Shown: positions 17,127-25,359 of the stretch, piece after piece | Position numbering within the stretch: position 1 is the stretch's first letter | Layout of the letters: the number at the start of each line of letters is the position of its first letter | Assembly (NCBI RefSeq): GCF_002257585.1 | Contig: NZ_CP022743.1 | Location: 2,790,001 to 2,854,000 of the forward strand | Origin: Mucilaginibacter xinganensis | Lineage (GTDB): Bacteria; Bacteroidota; Bacteroidia; Sphingobacteriales; Sphingobacteriaceae | DNA: 64,000 nucleotides | Reading direction: 5' to 3' | The notes under the pieces: generated by a model | Database searches by the model: none | What the model saw: the letters and a program-made list of their open reading frames with translations, nothing else | What the model was told of the DNA's origin: nothing | Translations under genes and position numbers: made by a program

Positions 17127-20100
17127 TTATTCCACCACAATCTCATCTGCAAAAATGTATGAAGGGCTGCCTTTACTCTCGTGCCATTCGGGCAGGGCGC
17201 CATATTGTTTTGCTATCACTTTAATATAGCGGGTGCCGGTGTTTAAAGTGGCAGTGAAATCCTGCGTTTGTGGCTCAAGGTCTTTTACATCCACTTTTGT
17301 GTATATTGTAGCTGCGAGCTTATAATGTACGCCATCATCTGAAGTATAGTATTCTACCTGTTTAGGGAAAACTATCCATGAACGGCTATCCTGCAGCGCA
17401 CCAAAGCTTACCTGTTTAACGGGTTTAACCTGTTGCAGGTCAATTAGGGCTACTACATCATTACCCTGGTAACCCTGCCAGTTGCCGATTCGCCAGTTAG
17501 CCTTACCGCGGATGCCGTTAATCAGTGTATTATCGCCCTGGTCGGCATAGTTTGGCAGGTACTTGTTAACAAGGGTAAGTTTAATATCATCCCTTATTTT
17601 TGTAAAAGTGCCGGTAACGGTAAAGCTGGACTTACCACCCTCAATAGCCACCGTTTTAATGGTTGTGTTATGTGAAACCTCAAAAGGTGCAGTGTATAAT
17701 GTTGAACTTACGATAGGGGCAGTGCCATCGGTAGTGTAATAGATTTTTGCATTTTTATCGGCAGCCTTTATTTCCACCTTGATAGTTTGCTTAAAGGTTT
17801 TTGAAGGCGCTATGATATATGGATCGGAGACGATGAGGCTGTCTGTTATTTTTGAGGAAGGCTTTTCAAGCCCTTGTACAAACAGACTGTTAGGCAGCTT
17901 ACCGGTAAGTACCTCAAAGTCGCCGCCGTTGGCAACATCTGCATAATTAAGGTAAAGCTTATTGTATGTTTTTTTATTCAAATTCATGCCTTGCAGGTAA
18001 ATATTTGCGCGGCTTAAACTTGCCCCAGGGTTGGTAATGGTGAATTTTTTGCCATTCTCCAGGTTAATTACCGCCTTGTCAAACTGCGGGATGCCTATTT
18101 GAAACTGCTGTTGCCCGGGTGCAATGTTATAAATACCTAATGAACTCATTACATACCAGGCCGACATCTGCCCGCAGTCTTCATTTCCGGATAAGCCGTC
18201 AGGTTTGTCGCTGTACTCTTCGCGTAAAATGCGGCTGATGTATAGCTGGGTTTTTTCAGGTGCATCTGTAAAGTTATACAGGTAGGCCATGTGGTGGCTT
18301 GGTTCGTTACCATGGGCATATTGCCCTATTAAACCGCTTACGTCATCCTGCTGGCGGCCGCTCAATTTCGAATCGGTAGTGAACAGTTCGTCAAGCTTTG
18401 CTTCAAATTTCTGCCTGCCGCCCATTCTTTCCGCGAGGCCTTCAATATCCTGTGGGGCTAGGAAGGAATATTGCCATGAGTTACCCTCAGTGTAGTTGCT
18501 ATTGATCTCGGTAGGTTCAAAAGGGGTGTACCAGCCGCCGTTGGCGCGGGCCTGCATAAAGCCGTTCTGATCGTTAAAGTTGTTTTTCCAGTATTGAGCG
18601 CGTTTAATAAACTCGGCATAATCCTGCGGTTTGTTCAGCATTTTTGCCATTTGGGCAATACACCAGTCGTCAAAGGCATATTCCAATGTTTTTGATACAG
18701 ATTCATGTTCATCGTCAGATAGTACCACGCCATTTTTACGGTATGAATCCATGCCGAACTGGTTACGGTTTACGGCCGCTTTCATGGCGGTAAACGCTTC
18801 TTCTGCATTAAAATCGCGGATGCCTTTTGCGTAGGCATCAACTATTACAGGGATAGAGTGGTTACCTACCATGCAATAAGTTTCGTTTGATGCCAGCGGC
18901 CAGATCGGCAAAAGGCCTCCCTGCTCATACATCGCCAGGAAAGATTTAATAAAATCTAATGTGCGTTTGCGGTCAATTAAATTCAGTAAGGGGTCTTCCG
19001 CGCGGTACGTATCCCATAACGAAAACACGGTATAGTAATTAAAGCCTTCAGCTTTGTGCACCTTTTGATCCATGCCGCGATATTGGCCATCCACATCGCT
19101 GTAAATGTTTGGCGCCAGCATGGCATGGTATAAAGCGGTATAAAATATGGTGTGCTTCTGCTTTACGTAATCAATCACAGGCTGTTTTTTTTGTGCCTGC
19201 GGCAGTTTGCGGACACCGTTTCGGCTGTTATATCCGGCATTCGGGTCTTGTGTATTTTGCGGAACCTGTTGTGCCGATGCCCCTGGAGCGCCACCTTCTA
19301 CTTCAATCTTAGCAAGCTGATCAATCCATAATGCTTTTGCGTCGCGCTGGACTTTTTTAAAGTCGAAATCAGGTACTTCAGTATCCAGGTTTTTCAATGC
19401 ACCTTCGGCACTTACTGATGAGATTCCCACCTTTGAGATCACCTCGCCCGGGTTTTCAAACTGAATGTACATTTTGATGTTTTTTCCCTGTTCTTTGTTC
19501 TTGCCGGTCTGCAGCGCATCATTGGCAGCTATGCCGTAGGTTTTAAAAGACTTAGAAAATTTTGCGTAAAAATACAGCGTTTGATCTGTCGCCCATGAAC
19601 TGGAACGGCGGTAACCGCGAATTTCGTGGTCGTTTACAACCTCTATCCATGAATCCAGTACCTCGTCACGGTGCTGAAGGTCTATAATGATGTTCGCCTC
19701 TTTGGTTGAAGGAAAGCTGTAGCGGTGCACGCCAACGCGGGTGCTGGCTGTTAGCTCCACATCAATATTGTATTTATCCAAATGTGTTTTATAATAACCG
19801 GGGGTAGCAACCTCATTTTTCTTTTTAAAGCCTGACAGGTAATCGGTATTCTTAAACTTTGGTTCGCCGGTAGTTGGCATAAACAGCACATCGCAGTAAT
19901 CAGCAATGCCCGTACCGCTTAAATGGGTGTGCGAGAAACCATAAACCGTAGTGTCGCTGTCGTAATAGCCGGAACAACCATCCCAACCTGTTAAGCGGGT
20001 ATCAGGGCTTAACTGTACCATACCAAATGGGACAACAGCACCAGGATAAGTATGGCCGTGGCCGCCGGTACCAATAAAAGGGTTTACATATTTGGTGTAA

Positions 20101-20183
20101 TCTTTTTTCTTTTGGGCCGATGCTGAAAAAGCAAATAATAAAACAAAACAGAACGAAAGTAAACTGCGGGTAGGAAGTTTCAT
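17127..20183 (-). CDS. GH92 alpha-mannosidase with CHB_HEX_C and F5/8C-type C-terminal domains
   Basis: 1018 residues with a signal peptide (1-23). The GH92 N-terminal domain begins 'YVNPFIGTGGHGHTYPGA', and the catalytic (alpha/alpha)6 domain (about 300-760) contains 'YYTVFSLWDTYRAEDPL' and 'GNEDCGQMSAWYVMSSLG'. GH92 enzymes are calcium-dependent exo-mannosidases acting on alpha-linked mannose of N-glycans or fungal mannan. About 806-862 resembles the chitobiase C-terminal domain ('YYTTDGTAP') and about 868-1018 a discoidin-like carbohydrate-binding module, so it is longer than the common 750-residue form. The linker at about 300-335, rich in Gln, Asn and Pro, looks disordered. It stands alone, not in a SusCD locus. 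Confidence 0.93.
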   Translation of the reverse strand: MKLPTRSLLSFCFVLLFAFSASAQKKKDYTKYVNPFIGTGGHGHTYPGAVVPFGMVQLSPDTRLTGWDGCSGYYDSDTTVYGFSHTHLSGTGIADYCDVLFMPTTGEPKFKNTDYLSGFKKKNEVATPGYYKTHLDKYNIDVELTASTRVGVHRYSFPSTKEANIIIDLQHRDEVLDSWIEVVNDHEIRGYRRSSSWATDQTLYFYAKFSKSFKTYGIAANDALQTGKNKEQGKNIKMYIQFENPGEVISKVGISSVSAEGALKNLDTEVPDFDFKKVQRDAKALWIDQLAKIEVEGGAPGASAQQVPQNTQDPNAGYNSRNGVRKLPQAQKKQPVIDYVKQKHTIFYTALYHAMLAPNIYSDVDGQYRGMDQKVHKAEGFNYYTVFSLWDTYRAEDPLLNLIDRKRTLDFIKSFLAMYEQGGLLPIWPLASNETYCMVGNHSIPVIVDAYAKGIRDFNAEEAFTAMKAAVNRNQFGMDSYRKNGVVLSDDEHESVSKTLEYAFDDWCIAQMAKMLNKPQDYAEFIKRAQYWKNNFNDQNGFMQARANGGWYTPFEPTEINSNYTEGNSWQYSFLAPQDIEGLAERMGGRQKFEAKLDELFTTDSKLSGRQQDDVSGLIGQYAHGNEPSHHMAYLYNFTDAPEKTQLYISRILREEYSDKPDGLSGNEDCGQMSAWYVMSSLGIYNIAPGQQQFQIGIPQFDKAVINLENGKKFTITNPGASLSRANIYLQGMNLNKKTYNKLYLNYADVANGGDFEVLTGKLPNSLFVQGLEKPSSKITDSLIVSDPYIIAPSKTFKQTIKVEIKAADKNAKIYYTTDGTAPIVSSTLYTAPFEVSHNTTIKTVAIEGGKSSFTVTGTFTKIRDDIKLTLVNKYLPNYADQGDNTLINGIRGKANWRIGNWQGYQGNDVVALIDLQQVKPVKQVSFGALQDSRSWIVFPKQVEYYTSDDGVHYKLAATIYTKVDVKDLEPQTQDFTATLNTGTRYIKVIAKQYGALPEWHESKGSPSYIFADEIVVE

Positions 20184-20310
20184 TTAATTAGAGATGAATG
20201 TGAAGGCGTAAAAATAACCGGGATTAGGCAGATTTAGGTGTATTTTTTTTGATTTTTTTTAAGCAAAGAATCGGGATTAAACCGAGTGAGGGATTTTTTG
20301 ATTTTACGAT

Positions 20311-20346
20311 GAGGATTTGGCAGGCGGTTCATCCTGTCAAATCCTC
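20311..20346. other. Hairpin in the nitrilase-GH92 gap
   Basis: A 14-bp stem (GAGGATTTGgCAGG / CCTGtCAAATCCTC) with an 8-base loop. There is no T-tract on either side, so it may be a weak terminator or an RNA-stability element for the upstream nitrilase transcript. Confidence 0.45.
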
Positions 20347-20373
20347 AGATCGATGATCAATGTCCAGACAACA

Positions 20374-21150
20374 TTACTTTATCTCAAACTTATCCATATC
20401 TTTTAAAAAAGGCAGCGCACGGCGTGTTTTTTTAACCTCGTCGGCAATTATTGTGAAAGTGTACATGTCTTCTTCGTCGCGTTTGTAGTAAACCACGTTA
20501 CCGTTGGGGTCAATGCAGGTAGAGTCGCCGGAGTGGTAAACCTCGTTGCCATCGTGCCCAACACGGTTAACACCAATTACATAGGCCTGGTTCTCAATCG
20601 CCCGCGCCAGTATGAGGGCACGCCAGTGGGCAATGCGGCGCTCAGGCCAGTTGGCTACTATCAGCAACAGGTCATATTCAGCATCCACGTTGCGCAGCCA
20701 TACAGGGAAACGGAGGTCGTAACAAATCATTGGGCATATTTTCCAGCCGTTTAGCTCAACTATTAGTTTTTTATTGCCGGGGGTATAGGTTTCATGCTCT
20801 TTACCCAGCGCAAAAAGATGGCGTTTATCGTAATATTCGCAGGTTCCATCTGCGCGTATCCATATTAAACGGTTATAAAACTTATCATTTTCTTTAATGA
20901 TCAGGCTACCAGTAATTACACAATCATATTGACGGGCAATTTTTTGCATCCATTTCATTGTTTTACCGCCCATAGGCTCTGCTAGTTTCTCAGCCTCCAT
21001 GCTGAAACCTGTGTTAAACATTTCGGGTAAAATAATCAGGTTTGTTTTTTCGCGGATACTTGACAAGCGCAAAGCAATGTTTTGCAGGTTCCTGTCAATA
21101 TTCTCCCAAAACAAATATCCTTGGAATACAGTAATTTTAAGGTTGTCCAT
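20374..21150 (-). CDS. Nitrilase-superfamily amidohydrolase, probable omega-amidase
   Basis: 258 residues, full length. The catalytic triad of the nitrilase fold is visible as E43 ('LIILPEMFNTGFS'), K109 ('EYYDKRHLFALG') and C143 ('CPMICYDLRFPVW'). This subgroup (YafV/Nit2-like) hydrolyses alpha-ketoglutaramate to 2-oxoglutarate and ammonia. The aminotransferase gene lies upstream on the same strand, 113 bases away; its family makes that substrate when glutamine is the amino donor, which supports the call. Cytosolic. The substrate is an inference from sequence subgroup and context. Confidence 0.88.
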   Translation of the reverse strand: MDNLKITVFQGYLFWENIDRNLQNIALRLSSIREKTNLIILPEMFNTGFSMEAEKLAEPMGGKTMKWMQKIARQYDCVITGSLIIKENDKFYNRLIWIRADGTCEYYDKRHLFALGKEHETYTPGNKKLIVELNGWKICPMICYDLRFPVWLRNVDAEYDLLLIVANWPERRIAHWRALILARAIENQAYVIGVNRVGHDGNEVYHSGDSTCIDPNGNVVYYKRDEEDMYTFTIIADEVKKTRRALPFLKDMDKFEIK

Positions 21151-21163
21151 TTTTTTAGTCCAT

Positions 21164-21259
21164 AGGCCATGGTCGATAGTCCACAGCTGTTATTAATAAT
21201 AAAAAAATATTAGCATATCAAAAAATTCACCATCAGCCATGAGCTATCAACCATGGCCT
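21164..21259. repeat. Intergenic imperfect inverted repeat
   Basis: AGGCCATGGTCGATAGTCC (21164-21182) is repeated inverted at 21241-21259 with 16 of 19 bases matching. It fills the gap between the aminotransferase stop and the omega-amidase start. Its words (CCATGGTCGATAG) resemble those at 33617-33687. Confidence 0.65.
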
Positions 21260-21263
21260 CAAA

Positions 21264-22409
21264 TCAAAGTTTTATCAATCTATCAACGGCTTTATCCAGT
21301 GTTTCTTGCTTTTTGGCAAAACAAAAGCGCAAAACATGGTGGTCTGTACCCTGTGTATAAAACACCGATGTAGGGATAGCCGCCACCCTGAATTCCTTTG
21401 TAAGGCGCAGGGCAAAGTCGCTGTCTTTTTCGTCGGTTATATTGTTAAACGTTACCGATTGAAAGTAAGTTCCAGCACATGGCAATAGTTCAAACCGGGT
21501 TTGTTCCAGCCCTTTACGGAAGTGATCGCGCTTTTGTTGAAAAAAATCCGGAAGTGACAAATAAGTATTTTCATCCTTTAAATATTCCGCTATGGCATAT
21601 TGGATAGGGGCATTCACACTAAATACTAAAAACTGGTGAACTTTCCTGAATTCCTGCATTAAAAAAGCAGGCGCCATGCAGTAACCAACCTTCCAACCTG
21701 TAGCATGAAATGGTTTACCAAATGATGCCACTATAAAACTCCGCTTCTGTAATTCGGGATAACGGGCCATTCCGTGGTGGGTTTCGCCATCGTAAATCAA
21801 ATGCTCATAAACCTCATCACTCAAAATAAGGATATCCTGGTTTTTTACGATTGCGCTCAACTCATCAATATCTTCTTGCTGCAGTATGGTAGCTGTTGGG
21901 TTATGCGGGGTGTTAAGGATGATCATCCTTGTTTTATTATTGATGAGCCTTCTCACCATATCCCATGGAATGCGATAGTCGGGCGGCGAAAGTTCCAGCG
22001 ATTTTACGATGCCTCCAGCCAGCTTAATGGCAGGGGCATAACAATCAAAAGCAGGTTCAAATATAATTACCTCATCATTTGGGTTTACCACCGCAGTAAT
22101 GGCCGTAAATATCGCTTGTGTACCCCCGGCGGTAATGGTAATTTCTGTTTCCGGGTTGTAAACGGCGCCGTAAAGTCGCTCTGTTTTTTGCGCAATTTGT
22201 TCGCGCAATGCCATCACACCGGGCATAGGGGCATATTGATTATGCCCGTTCTTCATGGCAGTATTCACCAGTTCAACAAGCCTGGGTGGAGTATCAAAAT
22301 CAGGAAACCCCTGCGATAGGTTGATGGCCCCAACTTCGTTTGCCAAAGCAGACATTACCGTAAAGATAGTTGTTCCGGTTTGGGGCAGTTTTGATATAAT
22401 AGGCGTCAT
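21264..22409 (-). CDS. Pyridoxal phosphate aminotransferase, methionine/glutamine type (YbdL/KAT-like)
   Basis: 381 residues, fold-type I. 'LSQGFPDFDTPP' at the start, 'NTPHNPTATIL' (substrate Asn), 'ILSDEVYEHL' (Asp binding the PLP ring nitrogen), the Schiff-base lysine K232 in 'ASFGKPFHATGWKVGY' and the C-terminal Arg in 'HHVLRFCFAK' are all present. The pattern fits methionine aminotransferase YbdL and kynurenine/glutamine transaminase K. With the downstream omega-amidase it would make a glutamine-transaminase/omega-amidase unit that re-aminates keto acids such as the methionine keto acid and pulls the reaction by removing ketoglutaramate. The pairing is inferred from adjacency. Confidence 0.9.
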   Translation of the reverse strand: MTPIISKLPQTGTTIFTVMSALANEVGAINLSQGFPDFDTPPRLVELVNTAMKNGHNQYAPMPGVMALREQIAQKTERLYGAVYNPETEITITAGGTQAIFTAITAVVNPNDEVIIFEPAFDCYAPAIKLAGGIVKSLELSPPDYRIPWDMVRRLINNKTRMIILNTPHNPTATILQQEDIDELSAIVKNQDILILSDEVYEHLIYDGETHHGMARYPELQKRSFIVASFGKPFHATGWKVGYCMAPAFLMQEFRKVHQFLVFSVNAPIQYAIAEYLKDENTYLSLPDFFQQKRDHFRKGLEQTRFELLPCAGTYFQSVTFNNITDEKDSDFALRLTKEFRVAAIPTSVFYTQGTDHHVLRFCFAKKQETLDKAVDRLIKL

Positions 22410-22431
22410 GCAAGGGCTAAATTACGTAAAT

Positions 22432-22523
22432 GAGCCGAAAGCCGAAAGCTTAAAACCAAAAGGTGTAGAAAATAAGCGGCCAAAGCAACTTGCATTAGCC
22501 TTTCTGCTTTTAGCTTTGTGCTC
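22432..22523. repeat. Intergenic imperfect inverted repeat of AAAGC words
   Basis: The arm at 22432-22455 (GAGCCGAAAGCCGAAAGCTT...) is echoed inverted at 22497-22523 (...TAGCTTTGTGCTC). It fills the divergent gap between the aminotransferase and the ABC importer and overlaps the likely promoter region of the latter. Confidence 0.55.
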
Positions 22524-22544
22524 AAAATACTTACCTTAGTACCC

Positions 22545-23510
22545 ATGAAGCAGTTTACCTATCTTATTGTAATTTTAATCACAGTTTTTATAGTATCGTG
22601 CAGTTCAGGAAAAAAAGACCTGCCGGTTATTGGTTTTGTTGATTACGAGAAAGACGCATCCCTTGAGCCTGCAAAAAATGGTTTTATTGATGCTTTAAAA
22701 GCTAATGGCTTTGAAGATGGGAAGAATATAAAAATATCTTACCGAAATGCCCAGGGCAGTATCCCGACCTTAACCCAGATCGTGAATTTTTTTGTATCGA
22801 AAAAGGTCGATTTGATGGCTACATGTACCACATTATCGTCTATAACCGCTGCACAAAAAACCAAAACTATCCCCATTTTTATGATGGTATCGCCAACAGT
22901 GAAGCTAATGAATATGGAAAACGCAGCGGGAAAAGGCCCGGCTAATTTGTTTGGGGTGGTTGAGGACCTCAATTATATTGACACTTCGTTTTCAAACATT
23001 CTTAAATTTTTAAAACCGAAAGCTGGCAAGCTGTTTGTAGGGATGATTTATAACCAATCAGAGCCGCAATCTGTTGATGCAAAAAAACGCATCCAGGCTG
23101 ATGCAGATAAGCTAAATATAACATTGATAGCACTGCCTTTAAATTCATCGGCAGATGCGCAATTGGTTACCCAATCACTACTAAGTAAAAACATCGACGC
23201 TTTTTTCGCTAATCCTGACAATAGTGTGTTTGCATCTTTTGAAACTATATACAAAAGCTGCGATCAAAAAAACGTACCCATATTTACCAGTGAAGCCGGC
23301 CTGGTACAACGCGGCGCAGTGGCAGCATTTGGCGCAGATATTTACCAATGGGGATACCAGGCGGGAGAGCAGGCTGCACAGTTTTTAAAAACACATAGTA
23401 CCGCCGGGCTGCAGCCTGAGATGGTTAAATTGCGAAAACGGGTTTATAATCCTGCATTGGCCAAAAAGTATAACATCAACGTTCCTGCAAACTTTGAACC
23501 TGTAAAATAA
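22545..23510 (+). CDS. ABC transporter substrate-binding lipoprotein (TrpX/PF04392 type)
   Basis: 321 residues from the ATG at 22545; a GTG nine codons upstream would bury the signal peptide. A hydrophobic leader ends in a lipobox with C19 (FIVSCSS), so the protein is a lipoprotein. 'LPVIGFVDYEKDASLEPAKNGFIDAL' and 'VDLMATCTTLSSITAAQKTKTIPIFMM' follow the ABC_sub_bind family, whose characterised members bind aromatic amino acids (TrpX in streptococci). The stop codon overlaps the permease ATG (TAATG). A TACCTTAG box ends only 5 bases before the ATG, so the transcript may be nearly leaderless. Confidence 0.88.
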   Translation: MKQFTYLIVILITVFIVSCSSGKKDLPVIGFVDYEKDASLEPAKNGFIDALKANGFEDGKNIKISYRNAQGSIPTLTQIVNFFVSKKVDLMATCTTLSSITAAQKTKTIPIFMMVSPTVKLMNMENAAGKGPANLFGVVEDLNYIDTSFSNILKFLKPKAGKLFVGMIYNQSEPQSVDAKKRIQADADKLNITLIALPLNSSADAQLVTQSLLSKNIDAFFANPDNSVFASFETIYKSCDQKNVPIFTSEAGLVQRGAVAAFGADIYQWGYQAGEQAAQFLKTHSTAGLQPEMVKLRKRVYNPALAKKYNINVPANFEPVK

Positions 23511-24376
23511 TGGAGTTCTATTTAACTGCTTTATTACAGGGGTTTAGTTTTTCCGCCTTGGCGCTGGGAATCTTTATCTCGATGAAGATCTTCAATATTC
23601 CTGACATTACTACGGATGGCAGTTACACGCTTGGTGCAGTGGTAACCGCAGTAATGATTACCCATCACCAGCCTGCCTATTTAATTTTGCCGGCAGTAAT
23701 AGTAGCAGGTGGTTTGGCCGGGGCGCTAACCGGTATTATTCATACTAAGCTGAAGATCAATGCCCTTCTTGCCGGAATCCTGGTAATGACAGCCCTGTAT
23801 TCTGTTAATCTAACATTAATGGGTACTTCAAACCTGCCGCTGAATAATTTTCCTACCCTGTTTAACCTGGTTCAAATTAGTGCAGACCCTAACCACAACA
23901 CTTTTTGGGTGGTATCTGCCTTCGTGATTGTACTTATTGCACTGATTGGTTACCTGCTTAAAACAGACTTTGGCATTGCTATGCGGGCTACAGGTAACAG
24001 TGAGTCGATGATAAGGTCGTTAGGGGTAAATACCGATAGGATGAAGATCACGGGCCTTGCTTTGGCTAATGCTTTAACAGCGGTAAGTGGCTACCTGATA
24101 AGCCAATACCAGGGTTTTACCGACATCAGCATGGGGATAGGCATAGTGATAGTAGGCCTGGGTTCTGTAATTATTGCAGAGACGCTTATAAACTGGTTCC
24201 GGATTACATCGGTTTGGTTAAGCCTCATCCTGGTTCTTACCGGTGCGGTAATATTCCGGCTGGTACTTTCGTTGACGCTTGATCTTGGGGTGGATGCGAA
24301 TTTACTGCAATTGGTAACAGCCGGTTTTGTGTTACTGATTGTGAGTTTGCCGCGCCTAAGACTTAGAACCCGATGA
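23510..24376 (+). CDS. ABC transporter permease (branched-chain/TrpY type)
   Basis: 288 residues with eight or nine membrane helices. 'ITTDGSYTLGAVVTAVMI', 'LLKTDFGIAMRATGNSESMIRSLGVNTDRMK' and 'GLGSVIIAETL' belong to the PF02653 permease family. Its start overlaps the stop of the binding-protein gene, indicating translational coupling. It forms the channel half of the importer with the ATPase that starts 31 bases later. Substrate probably an amino acid, by the binding-protein family. Confidence 0.9.
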   Translation: MEFYLTALLQGFSFSALALGIFISMKIFNIPDITTDGSYTLGAVVTAVMITHHQPAYLILPAVIVAGGLAGALTGIIHTKLKINALLAGILVMTALYSVNLTLMGTSNLPLNNFPTLFNLVQISADPNHNTFWVVSAFVIVLIALIGYLLKTDFGIAMRATGNSESMIRSLGVNTDRMKITGLALANALTAVSGYLISQYQGFTDISMGIGIVIVGLGSVIIAETLINWFRITSVWLSLILVLTGAVIFRLVLSLTLDLGVDANLLQLVTAGFVLLIVSLPRLRLRTR

Positions 24377-24407
24377 TTTCGAACATCAAAACTCCGAAAT
24401 AAAAGAA

Positions 24408-25157
24408 ATGATCAATATCACCAATCTTTATAAAGTTTTTAATCCGGGTAGGCCGAATGTAGTAAACGCTGTTAACGGCGTTAATCTTGAAATAAAAACC
24501 GGGGAATTCCTGGTGATCGTAGGTGCTAACGGCTCGGGTAAAACCACCATGCTTGATATGGTTGCAGGCAGCGTTTTACCAACCACTGGAAGTATCAGCA
24601 TTGATGATGAAGATGTAACCCGGCTGGCGGATTACCGGCGCAGTAAATGGATAGCCCGTGTTTTTCAAAATCCGTCCAGCGGAACAGCATCTGACCTGAG
24701 CATCCTGGATAATTTCAGACTGGCAGCCATCCGTACCAAACCGAAAGGATTATCCATTGGGGTAAACGATACCTTTAAAAACCAGGTAAAGGAAAAAATT
24801 AGTACGCTTGGTCTAGGCCTCGAAAATAAAATAACGCAGCAAATGGGCACTTTGTCTGGTGGGCAACGCCAGGCCTTAACGTTGTTAATGAGTGTGATGG
24901 ATAGCTGTAAGGTTTTACTGCTTGATGAGCCCGCCGCCGCCCTCGACCCAAGATCAGCAGATATTGTAATGCGCACGGCAGATGAACTGATAAAAGATTA
25001 TCGGCTTACTGCTATATTGGTTACTCACAGTCTTAAGGATGCTTATAATTACGGCAGCCGCATCATAATGATGGGAGAGGGCCAGATTCAAAAAGACCTT
25101 GAAGGCGAAAGTAAGCAAGCCCTAAAACAAAATGATCTGTTTGCTTGGTTTTCATAA
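24408..25157 (+). CDS. ABC transporter ATP-binding protein
   Basis: 249 residues. Walker A GANGSGKTT at 39-47, the ABC signature LSGGQRQ at 149-155, Walker B 'LLLDEPAAALDP' and the switch 'LVTHSLKDA' are all intact. It energises uptake through the upstream permease and lipoprotein, completing a three-gene importer (22545-25157) with the order binding protein, permease, ATPase seen in TrpXYZ-like systems. No regulatory element specific to tryptophan or tyrosine was seen upstream. Confidence 0.93.
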   Translation: MINITNLYKVFNPGRPNVVNAVNGVNLEIKTGEFLVIVGANGSGKTTMLDMVAGSVLPTTGSISIDDEDVTRLADYRRSKWIARVFQNPSSGTASDLSILDNFRLAAIRTKPKGLSIGVNDTFKNQVKEKISTLGLGLENKITQQMGTLSGGQRQALTLLMSVMDSCKVLLLDEPAAALDPRSADIVMRTADELIKDYRLTAILVTHSLKDAYNYGSRIIMMGEGQIQKDLEGESKQALKQNDLFAWFS

Positions 25158-25359
25158 GGAAGCTGATCATCGAAAATTAGGTGTTTCTCCGCAATTAACC
25201 GATCGGTAGTCGGGCGACTGGGGGGGCGGGATAGTCGTTTCAGCAGATGAGTAGTAAGCGATTTCTGCCTAAATAATCTGCGAATTGCTAATTATTTAAT
25301 TATCACAGATATTAAATAAGATATATTTCTATCTTGCATTAAAATCAATATTTTCTACA

